Origin: SCN-70-22 sp046327755
Lineage (GTDB): Bacteria > Gemmatimonadota > Gemmatimonadetes > Gemmatimonadales > Gemmatimonadaceae
Direction: 5' to 3'
DNA: 64,000 nt
Assembly (NCBI GenBank): GCA_046327755.1
Contig: JAXLXW010000008.1
Coordinates: 62,001-126,000 of the forward strand
The notes beneath the pieces were generated by a model that worked only from the letters and a program-made list of their open reading frames with translations, made no database searches and was not told the origin of the DNA. How positions within the stretch are numbered: the first letter of the stretch is position 1; every line of letters starts with the position of its first letter. Positions 51,715 to 59,387 of this stretch are shown here, piece after piece. A program made the translations under genes and the position numbers.

Positions 51715-54700
51715 TTGCGGGATCCTCTCGCGCCCGTACCCACCCCCTCGGTGTCCTCGACCTCGGCCGACGCCCCCGAAACCACCTCCGCTGAAGCGCT
51801 CCGCGCGCTGATCGATCGCGCGCACGCGTGCGAGCGCCAGTCGCGACGCGACGAGGCGCGGACGCTGTACGAGTCGGTGATTCGGCGCATGCGGCACCCG
51901 GTCCCCGGGCTGACCCTGACCGCCGTCGTGCGCTGGATTGCCCGGACATACCTCGCCGACGCGATGTACGAGGAGGCGCGCGACACGCTGGAGTTGTCGC
52001 TGGCGCTGGCCGAGCTGGCGGGCGACGTCGCCGGCGTCGGGCACTCGATCAACCAGATGGCGGTGCTCCAGTGGCAGCTGGGCGACCTGGACACGGCCAA
52101 GCGCATGTACCTGACGGCGCGAGAGTACGCGGTGCGCTCGGACGAGGCGTCGCTGGTGGCGATGACGTCGACGAATCTGGGGGTGATCGCCTCGGTGCGC
52201 GGCGACACTGAGCAGGCGCTCCGCTACTTCGAGAGTTCGCTGCGCGAGTACCGGCTGCTGGGGATGACGCGCGACGTCTGCATCGCGCTCAACAACGTCG
52301 GGCTCGTGCACACGCGGCTCAAGGCGTGGGTCGAGGCCGACGCGGCGTTCCGCCAGGCGCTGGAGGTGGCGCAGACGCTCAAGGACGTCGAGATCGCGAC
52401 GCAGCTCGAGATCAACCTGGCGCAGGTGGCGCTGGCCCGAGGCGACCACGAGACGGCACGCCGCCTGGTGGACCGGGCACTGCTCACGGCGCAGGCGCAC
52501 CGGTTGGGCGATTCGCTGGGGAGCGCGTACAAGCTCGCAGCCGAGATCGTCCGGACGCAGGGCGATCTCGAAGCGGCGCTCGCCTCGCTCGGCCGCGCCG
52601 CCGACGTGGCGAACCAGCGCGGCAACATGCTGCTGCTGGCCGAGGTCGAGCGCGACCGTTCGCGCGTGCATCGCCAGCTGGGGCGGAATCGCGATGCGCT
52701 GCAGAGTCTCAACATCTCACATCGCCTCTTCAACAAGCTGCAGGCGCGTCAGGACGTGGCGGCGATCGCGCAGGAGACGCGCGCCCTCGAGGCCGACTTC
52801 CTCGAGCTTGCCCGTCGCTGGGGGGAGTCGACCGAGTCGAAGGATCGCTACACGCAGGGGCATTGCGAGCGCGTGGCCGATCTCGCGTGCCGCATCGCGG
52901 GGGCGGCGGGGCTCGACGAGAAGGAGCTGCTCTGGTTCCGCATCGGGGCGCTCCTGCACGACGTGGGGAAGCTGATCGTTCCGTCCGAGGTGCTGAACAA
53001 GCCCGGGCGCCTGACGAAGGAGGAGTGGGAGCTGATGAAGCGGCACCCGATTGCCGGCGTCGAGCTCCTGTCGCAGGTCGAGTTCCCGTGGGACATCCTC
53101 CCGATCGTGCGGTCGCACCACGAGTGCTGGGATGGCTCGGGCTATCCGGACGGACTGCTGGGCGAGGAGATCCCGATGGTGGCGCGCATCGTCTGCCTGG
53201 CGGACGTGTACGATGCGCTCACCACGGAGCGGAGCTACAAGCGCGCGCTGTCGCATAACGACGCGCTGGACGTGATGAAGCGCGATGCGGGGCGGCAGTT
53301 TGACCCGGTGCTCTTCTCGCTGTTCGAGCGCCTGGTACGCGAACCGGGGAGTTCCGCCGTGGTGGCCGAGGCGCCGTCGGTTGACGGGGCGCGCGAGCGG
53401 CGTGGTCGCCCGGCGCTGGACGAACTGACCGGGCTCCCCACGCGCCGAACGTTCGTCGATGCGGCGCGCATGCAGCTGGCGGCGGCATCGGAGATCGCGC
53501 CGCTCGCCCTCGCCGTCATCGACGTCGATCACTTCAAGGGAGTCAACGACACCTTCGGGCACCTCACGGGCGACAACGTCCTCGAGGTCGTGGCGCAGGT
53601 GCTGGGCGAGGTGGTCCGCGCCAGTGATGTCGCCGGGCGCTACGCCGGCGACGAGTTCGTGATCCTCTTTCCCGGCACGGGCGCGCTCGAGGCGCAACGG
53701 GTGTGCGAGCGGCTGCGCGAGGCAGTGGCCGCCCGGCGCATCCCGGTGCGCGGCGCGGAGGAGCGGTGGGTCGCCGTCTCGCTTTCGATCGGGATTGCCG
53801 TCGCGCCGCGCAATGGCGACGCCTTCGAGGAGCTGTTCGCCTCCGCCGACCACGCGCTGTACGAGGCCAAGCGTCGCGGACGCAACACGGTCGCCGTGGC
53901 CTCACGCGATGGCGACCAGGGGAAGCCGCGCCTCAATATCCAGCACTTCGTGGGGCGCCAGCAGGAGACGGCCCGCCTGCGCTCGCACATCGAGGCGTGC
54001 GTGCGCGGCACGCCGGGGTTGGTCGCCGTCATTGGCGAGGCGGGCGTCGGGAAGACCACGCTGGTGCAGCGCATGTCGTCGGAGATCCGCCTGCGCACCG
54101 GGACGATCCTCACCGCGCGCGCGCTCGAGCCCGACGTGCGCCCACCGTTCGGCGTGTGGGTCGACCTCGTCACGCAGCTGCACCAGCTGCACGTCGTCCC
54201 CGAGCGCGCGTGGCCGCGGCTGTCGCGCCTGGTCCCGGCGCTGGCCAGTGGTGGCGCGCGCCCCGACGACGACGATGGTGTGGGGTCGTCCAAGTACGCA
54301 CTGCTGGACGAACTCGTGGCCTACATCCGCGCCGCGGCCACGGCGCGCCCGCTGATGCTCGTGCTGGACGACGTGCAGTGGGCCGACCACGCATCGTGGG
54401 ATGCGTTGGAGCACCTGGCGAGCGCGATCGACCACGACCGCCTCCTCATCTGCCTCACCGTGCGCCGCGAGGACGCGCAGCAATTCGAGGGATCGCGGCG
54501 CCGGCTGGCGCGGCTCGCGATGTACCGCGAGATGCGGCTCGAGCGCCTGACGGCGTCCGAGGTGGGCGAATGGCTGGCCGATGTCCTGCAGCAGGCAGAA
54601 CGCGAGAGCGAACTGGCGGAGTTCCTGTATCGCTACACGGAGGGGAACCCGCTCTTCGTGGTGCAGGTGCTGCAGACGCTCGTCGACGAAGGGGTGCTCT

Positions 54701-56487
54701 GGTACGGCGACAAGCGCTGGGAATGGTCGACGGTGCATGCATTGCAGCTGCCGGTCGCGGTCGACGACCTCATCGCCCGCCGCCTGGCCCGGCTCGCCCC
54801 GTCGACGACGCAGACGATGACCACCGCCGCCGTCATCGGGCGCACCTTCGAGTTCGACCTCCTGCGCCGCGTGACGGAGCTCGACGAGACGGTCCTCATC
54901 GACGCGATAGACGAGGCGATCGAGGTGGGGGTGCTCGACGCTGCGCGCGACCCCGCGCGGGAGCGCGACCGGGAGCTCGACCGCTTCCAGTTCGCGCACA
55001 CGCTCCTCGCCGATGCCCTCATTCGCCAGGCGAACCCGAGACGCGTGCGCCGCCTGCACGGGCGTGTCGCCGAGGTCCTCGCCGCCGAGCGCCCCACCGC
55101 CATCACCGAGATCGCCGTCCACTTCGACGCCGCCGGCGACGATGGACGCGCCTTCGACTACGCAATGCGCTCCGGTAACGCCGCCGCCGCCATCTACGCG
55201 CTCGAGGATGCCATCGCCTCGTACCAGATCGCGGTGCGACGCGCCCCCGCGGCCAGCGAGCGACTCGAGGCGCGCCTCCGCCTCATCGACGTCGCCCGTA
55301 TCGCCGGGAAGCTAGAGACGGCGACGGCGGCCTGCGACGCGGCGCGCGAGGCGGTCGATGCCGGCGACCGGAGGGGGCGCGTGCGCGTGGCCCGGCGTGC
55401 CTTGCAGCTGCAGCTCCTGCACGCGCGCAACATCGGCGGCGTCGTGACCGACGGGCAGGCGCTGCTGGAGGAAGCGCGTGCAGTGGGAGCACACGAGGAC
55501 GTGGTCCTCATTCTGGCCAGCATCGCCGACGCCTTCACGCGACTCAGCCGCCGCACGGATGCCGAGCGTGAGGCGCGCGCCGCGACCGCCGAGGCCGAAC
55601 GACTGGGCGACGACGGCCTCATCGCCGACGCGCGACTGCGCCTTGGCGCGGCGCTCCTCGAAACGGCGCCACACGAATCGCTCACCGAGTTCGAGTCGGC
55701 GCGCCGTCGGTTCGCCGCGCGCAACGACCGATACGGCGTGATTCGCTGTCTCGTGAACAGCGGAATCGCCCACGCGCGACGCGGCATGGGCGGCGCCGCG
55801 CAGCTGAGCTACGAGGAAGCGCAGCGCGCCGCCGAAGACGCGAACATCCCCGACCTTGGCGGCCTGGCCGCGCTCAACCTCGGCGTGCTGTTCCAGAAGA
55901 CGGGGAACTTCGACCGCGCCCACGCGGCGTATGCGCACGCCGAACGGATGTTCGCAAAGGTGCACAACGAGGCACGTCGACTCGCCGCGATGTACAACAG
56001 CGCCAACCTCTCATTGGAACAGGGAGACGCCGTCGCCGCGCACGAGATGTACGACCGCGTGCACGCCATCGCGATCGAACTCGGCATCCTCGACATCGAG
56101 GTCGGGGCGCTCGCCGGATCGGGGCTCGCAGCACTCGCCCTGGGTTACATCGACCAGGCACTCCTCGCGCGCCGGCGGGCCACCGAGCGCAGCGCCGCGC
56201 TGGGCGAGATGTGGTTCCAGGGGCGCGAGCTGCTCGAGGCACTCGAGGTGCGCTACCTCGTGGCGACCGACCGGCACGAGAAGGCGGCGCGAGCGTTCGA
56301 CCGGGCACGGGCGCTCGCCGCAACTATTGATGAGGGGGCCGCGCTCTGGCTCGTCGCCGAATGCGGCCCCGCCCTGGCCCGACTGGGCGGGTCGAGTTAC
56401 GACGCGCTGATCGTCGAGGCCCACCAACGGGCCACCGAATTCGGCCTGCGCCCGCTCGCGGCACGTCTCGCCGCGTTCCGCCGCTAG
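51715..56487 (+). CDS. TPR - HD-GYP - GGDEF - AAA ATPase - TPR signalling protein
   Basis: 1590 residues from TTG 51715 (GTG 51751 is an alternative; neither has a clear ribosome-binding site). Order: TPR repeats (about 20-365); HD-GYP phosphodiesterase domain (about 370-550) with His415-Asp416 in LLHDVGKL and HHECWDGSGYP at 468-478; GGDEF cyclase domain (about 565-725) with DVDHFKGVNDTFGH, inhibitory-site RASD (635-638) and AGDEF (644-648); a STAND-like AAA ATPase with Walker A GEAGVGKTT (774-782) and Walker B LMLVLDD (880-886); and C-terminal TPR repeats (about 1150-1590). No membrane segment, so cytoplasmic. It could both make and degrade cyclic di-GMP under control of NTP binding and TPR partners. 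Alanine in AGDEF is tolerated in some active cyclases. It stands alone, without operon partners. Confidence 0.92.
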   Translation: MRDPLAPVPTPSVSSTSADAPETTSAEALRALIDRAHACERQSRRDEARTLYESVIRRMRHPVPGLTLTAVVRWIARTYLADAMYEEARDTLELSLALAELAGDVAGVGHSINQMAVLQWQLGDLDTAKRMYLTAREYAVRSDEASLVAMTSTNLGVIASVRGDTEQALRYFESSLREYRLLGMTRDVCIALNNVGLVHTRLKAWVEADAAFRQALEVAQTLKDVEIATQLEINLAQVALARGDHETARRLVDRALLTAQAHRLGDSLGSAYKLAAEIVRTQGDLEAALASLGRAADVANQRGNMLLLAEVERDRSRVHRQLGRNRDALQSLNISHRLFNKLQARQDVAAIAQETRALEADFLELARRWGESTESKDRYTQGHCERVADLACRIAGAAGLDEKELLWFRIGALLHDVGKLIVPSEVLNKPGRLTKEEWELMKRHPIAGVELLSQVEFPWDILPIVRSHHECWDGSGYPDGLLGEEIPMVARIVCLADVYDALTTERSYKRALSHNDALDVMKRDAGRQFDPVLFSLFERLVREPGSSAVVAEAPSVDGARERRGRPALDELTGLPTRRTFVDAARMQLAAASEIAPLALAVIDVDHFKGVNDTFGHLTGDNVLEVVAQVLGEVVRASDVAGRYAGDEFVILFPGTGALEAQRVCERLREAVAARRIPVRGAEERWVAVSLSIGIAVAPRNGDAFEELFASADHALYEAKRRGRNTVAVASRDGDQGKPRLNIQHFVGRQQETARLRSHIEACVRGTPGLVAVIGEAGVGKTTLVQRMSSEIRLRTGTILTARALEPDVRPPFGVWVDLVTQLHQLHVVPERAWPRLSRLVPALASGGARPDDDDGVGSSKYALLDELVAYIRAAATARPLMLVLDDVQWADHASWDALEHLASAIDHDRLLICLTVRREDAQQFEGSRRRLARLAMYREMRLERLTASEVGEWLADVLQQAERESELAEFLYRYTEGNPLFVVQVLQTLVDEGVLWYGDKRWEWSTVHALQLPVAVDDLIARRLARLAPSTTQTMTTAAVIGRTFEFDLLRRVTELDETVLIDAIDEAIEVGVLDAARDPARERDRELDRFQFAHTLLADALIRQANPRRVRRLHGRVAEVLAAERPTAITEIAVHFDAAGDDGRAFDYAMRSGNAAAAIYALEDAIASYQIAVRRAPAASERLEARLRLIDVARIAGKLETATAACDAAREAVDAGDRRGRVRVARRALQLQLLHARNIGGVVTDGQALLEEARAVGAHEDVVLILASIADAFTRLSRRTDAEREARAATAEAERLGDDGLIADARLRLGAALLETAPHESLTEFESARRRFAARNDRYGVIRCLVNSGIAHARRGMGGAAQLSYEEAQRAAEDANIPDLGGLAALNLGVLFQKTGNFDRAHAAYAHAERMFAKVHNEARRLAAMYNSANLSLEQGDAVAAHEMYDRVHAIAIELGILDIEVGALAGSGLAALALGYIDQALLARRRATERSAALGEMWFQGRELLEALEVRYLVATDRHEKAARAFDRARALAATIDEGAALWLVAECGPALARLGGSSYDALIVEAHQRATEFGLRPLAARLAAFRR

Positions 56488-56879
56488 GCGGTCGTCGCCG
56501 CGAGTCCATACGACGCGCCGGGCGCCGCGGACCTCGCAGCTGCGGCCCGCGCCTGACACCGGTTCGCCCTCCCGGAGCGCCCCCCTCGCACACTCGGGGT
56601 GAGGTGCGCGGCCACACGACTGTGTTGCAGCGCACCAACGTGTGGCCGGGCTCATCACACGCGACGCTCATTTCGCCGGTCGGAGGCGATCGCCCCCATT
56701 CGGACTCGATGTCCGATGCATGGGCAACGCACGAGACACTCTGACCGAAAGCCCGTCAGAAGTTCCGAACGAACAACCGTTCAAGTTGTTGTGATTCAAG
56801 CAGTTAGCGTGGCACGCGCCGTGCTTGATGTCGTGGCAGACCCGATCGCCGACCGTCCTGACTCTCTCACGACACGACC
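56488..56879. other. Non-coding gap upstream of the lipoprotein pair
   Basis: 392 bases without a credible gene. Near its end AACAAC (56772-56777) and GTTGTT (56785-56790) form an inverted repeat that overlaps GAAC-AACC-GTTC (56771-56782), about 90 bases before the next ATG, a possible regulator site. I find no convincing -35/-10 pair. Confidence 0.4.
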
Positions 56880-57569
56880 ATGCATTACATCACCAAGCGG
56901 ATCCCGAAGCTCGCCGGCCTCGCCTTCGTCGCCGTCATGGCCGCGTGCTCTGCCGACAACAGCACCAGCCCGGTGGCCGCCAAGCAGGATCCCGCCATGA
57001 ACGTCGCGGCGCCCGAGGCGCCGAGTGTCGTGCTGAAGGGTGCCGTCGCGGCGCAGGAAGTGGCCGCGCCGAGTGGGCCGATCGATCCGCGCCATACCAC
57101 CATGGCCGCCGTATATCCGTCGAATGCGACGACGTACCAGTTCACGATCGACCCGCGGTACTCGTGGCAGGTGATCTTCGGGACGCACATCGTGACGTTC
57201 CCGTCCTACACCATCTGCGATCCCGCGCAGAGCAGCTACGGCCCGGGGACGTGGTACAACAACTGTCCCAAGCTGACGACGCCGATCACGATCACGGCGA
57301 CGCTGTGGACCGACAGCGAAGGGCGTCCGCAGATCGACTTTGCCAACGCGATCCGCTTCTACCCGAACTACTACAACCAGCTTCCGGCGATCTACCTGCG
57401 TGACCCGTGGGCGGCGGCGAGCAGCTGGGGGCGCATCGACTACTGCGGCAGCAATGGCTGCGTGAACGAGGCGGCGAACGACCCGACGCTGGCGACGCAG
57501 CGCGATTGGAGCACGGGCTACCTGTTCCGCCTCATCCGTCACTTCTCCGGCTACAACGTCTGGGCGTAA
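56880..57569 (+). CDS. Lipoprotein of unknown function ending in HFSGY motif (1)
   Basis: 229 residues with lipoprotein signal MHYITKRIPKLAGLAFVAVMAACS. The mature part has a low-complexity Ala/Pro/Val linker to about residue 75, then an aromatic-rich domain (YQFTIDPRYSWQVIFGTHIVTFPSYTIC...) with four cysteines in two likely pairs (ICDP...NNCP and DYCGSNGC). Ends FRLIRHFSGYNVWA. I do not recognise the family. The next gene, 38 bases on, encodes another lipoprotein with the same RHFSGY ending, so the two probably work together on the cell surface or in the periplasm. Confidence 0.75.
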   Translation: MHYITKRIPKLAGLAFVAVMAACSADNSTSPVAAKQDPAMNVAAPEAPSVVLKGAVAAQEVAAPSGPIDPRHTTMAAVYPSNATTYQFTIDPRYSWQVIFGTHIVTFPSYTICDPAQSSYGPGTWYNNCPKLTTPITITATLWTDSEGRPQIDFANAIRFYPNYYNQLPAIYLRDPWAAASSWGRIDYCGSNGCVNEAANDPTLATQRDWSTGYLFRLIRHFSGYNVWA

Positions 57570-57607
57570 GCCTCCCCTTCCTCATCCAAAGGGACACGCC
57601 CACTCCG

Positions 57608-58204
57608 ATGTTGAAGACTCTCTCGAATGCGCTGTCGCGCGGAATGATCGTCGCAGCGAGCGGCTGGCTCCTCTCGGCCTGCTCCGGTGTCGATGTCGCC
57701 CCGACGGCGCCCATCCTGCAGCCGACGGCCGCCGCAGCGGTCAGCGTCAACGCCTCGGTCGCGACCGCTGCCGCTGTCACCTCGGTGAAGACGCTCGGTC
57801 GAATGGTTCCCCTGGCGCGGCCGCTGAGTGCGAGCGCCGCGATCGGGCCGGCCGGGGGGACGCTGAGCCTTCCCTCCGCCGGGTTGCGCCTCGTCGTACC
57901 GGCGGGGGCGGTGAGCTCGGTCGTGACCTTCAGCGTGACCGCGCTCCCCGGCAACGCCGTCGCCTACCAGTTCGCCCCGCACGGGATCACGTTCAAGGTG
58001 CCGTTGCAGCTGCAGCAGGGGCTCGGCCAGACCACCTGGCTCCCGGGGCTCACGATGCGCGGTGGTTACTTCAAGGACGCGAAGCAGGTCGACACCAAGT
58101 TGCGCAAGGCGGACGTCGACGAGCTCTTCCCCGCGCTTCGATCGGGCGGAAACGCGATCCTCGAGATCCGGCACTTCTCCGGCTACCTGATCGCGATGGG
58201 CTGA
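57608..58204 (+). CDS. ZU5-like domain lipoprotein ending in HFSGY motif (2)
   Basis: 198 residues from ATG 57608 with lipoprotein signal IVAASGWLLSACSG. After an Ala/Val-rich linker comes SAAIGPAGGTLSLPSAGLRLVVPAGAVSSVVTFSVTALPG...YQFAPHGITFKVPLQLQ, which resembles ZU5-type domains (GGxLxxPxxGxxLxxPxGA pattern). Ends LEIRHFSGYLIAMG, echoing its neighbour. Function unknown. Same transcription unit as 56880. A nested GC hairpin follows. Confidence 0.75.
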   Translation: MLKTLSNALSRGMIVAASGWLLSACSGVDVAPTAPILQPTAAAAVSVNASVATAAAVTSVKTLGRMVPLARPLSASAAIGPAGGTLSLPSAGLRLVVPAGAVSSVVTFSVTALPGNAVAYQFAPHGITFKVPLQLQQGLGQTTWLPGLTMRGGYFKDAKQVDTKLRKADVDELFPALRSGGNAILEIRHFSGYLIAMG

Positions 58205-58241
58205 GGCCCGACAACCTCGACGGGTCACCGTCGCACGACAG

Positions 58242-58283
58242 CGCGCGCCGGCCGCGGGACGACTCCCGACAGGCCGGCGCGCG
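58242..58283. terminator. Bidirectional terminator with nested hairpin
   Basis: CGCGCGCCGGCC (58242-58253) pairs perfectly with GGCCGGCGCGCG (58272-58283); inside the loop CGGGA (58255-58259) pairs with TCCCG (58264-58268). Located between two convergent genes. Confidence 0.7.
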
Positions 58284-58313
58284 TTGCGTGTGCGCGCGAC
58301 CGTGGGTGGCTGC

Positions 58314-59387
58314 CTAACGGTTTCCGGCGACGGGCGAGTAGGCAACGCCGTCGGACCACGTTCCGGTAGGCGTGAGGCGCACGATGCGCCCCTGCGCGAG
58401 GTCGATCGTGGCGAGTCGGTTGCGCCCCTGCAGCGTGACAAAGGCCCAGCGCGAGTCGCGCGCGATGGCGACGCCCTCGGGCGAGGGAGAGCCCGGCACT
58501 TCCGCCGTTGCCACGAGGGAGTCGCGCGGAACCGCGAGCGTCCAGCGCGGGCGGCGGCTCAGCGCGTCGAAGGCGCGCACCTCGCCGCGCACTGGATCCG
58601 AAATCACCACGCTGCGCCCGTCCGGCGAGACCGCGAGGCGATAGGGCATCCCGAAGCCGCGCAGCGAATCGAGCGGTGCACGCGTCGCCAAGTCGACGAC
58701 CACGACGAGCGAATCGCGATTGCTCCCCACCCAGGCGTGTCGGCCGTCAGGGGTGATGGCGATTCCCTCCACCGCGCCAGCCACGGGGAAGACGTCCGCG
58801 GAGTCTGCGCCAAAGGGCGCAATGACGCTCACCGACCCGTCGGCGATGTTGGCGACGACCAGCCGTTCACCGCTCGCCGAGAGCGCGAGCATGTGCGAGG
58901 CGCGCCCGCGCGTTGCGCGTGTGGCGACGACGGCGCCGTTGCGCACGTCCACGAGGAGCACCGCCTGGCGCGCCTCGGACGTCACGACGAGCAGCGAATC
59001 GCCGGGAAGGAAGGCGATGCCGTGCGGCCGGAGGAAGGCGCCGAGGTCGAGCGTCCGCGCGACGGCGGCACGCGCAACATCTATGAGGGTGATCGAGTGC
59101 CCCGGCTTGCCACGCACGCCATAGTTGGTCACCACTGCCAGCGCACCGTCGTGCGAAACGGCGACCTCGTGCGGCCCCTCGCCGGTGGGGAGCGTCGCCA
59201 CGACGCGCCCCGATGCGGCGTCGATGAGGGTCGCCGTGGCGTCGTTCATGTTGCTGACGATCACCGTGCCGCTTGGTGGCCCGTCGCTCGATCCGCCGAC
59301 GGCGCGGAGCCCGCCTCGACAGGCGGCGATCGCTGCCGCTGCCGAGGCGATGGCGAGGGCAGCGCGCCCGCGCGGCCACCGCCTCAC
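58314..59387 (-). CDS. YVTN-type beta-propeller lipoprotein
   Basis: 357 residues from GTG 59387, which overlaps the stop of the upstream PIG-L gene (GTGA), so translation is coupled. Lipoprotein signal AIASAAAAIAACRGG. Seven or so repeats of the YVTN/NHL type: IVSNMNDATATLIDAASGRVVATLPTGEGPHEVAVSHDG, LLVVTSEARQAVLLVDVRNGAVV, AITPDGRHAWVGSNRDSLVVVVDLA, LAVSPDGRSVVISDP. Predicted periplasmic or surface propeller, function unknown; coupling implies a shared role with the deacetylase. Its stop lies in a CCTAACG motif. Confidence 0.85.
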   Translation of the reverse strand: MRRWPRGRAALAIASAAAAIAACRGGLRAVGGSSDGPPSGTVIVSNMNDATATLIDAASGRVVATLPTGEGPHEVAVSHDGALAVVTNYGVRGKPGHSITLIDVARAAVARTLDLGAFLRPHGIAFLPGDSLLVVTSEARQAVLLVDVRNGAVVATRATRGRASHMLALSASGERLVVANIADGSVSVIAPFGADSADVFPVAGAVEGIAITPDGRHAWVGSNRDSLVVVVDLATRAPLDSLRGFGMPYRLAVSPDGRSVVISDPVRGEVRAFDALSRRPRWTLAVPRDSLVATAEVPGSPSPEGVAIARDSRWAFVTLQGRNRLATIDLAQGRIVRLTPTGTWSDGVAYSPVAGNR

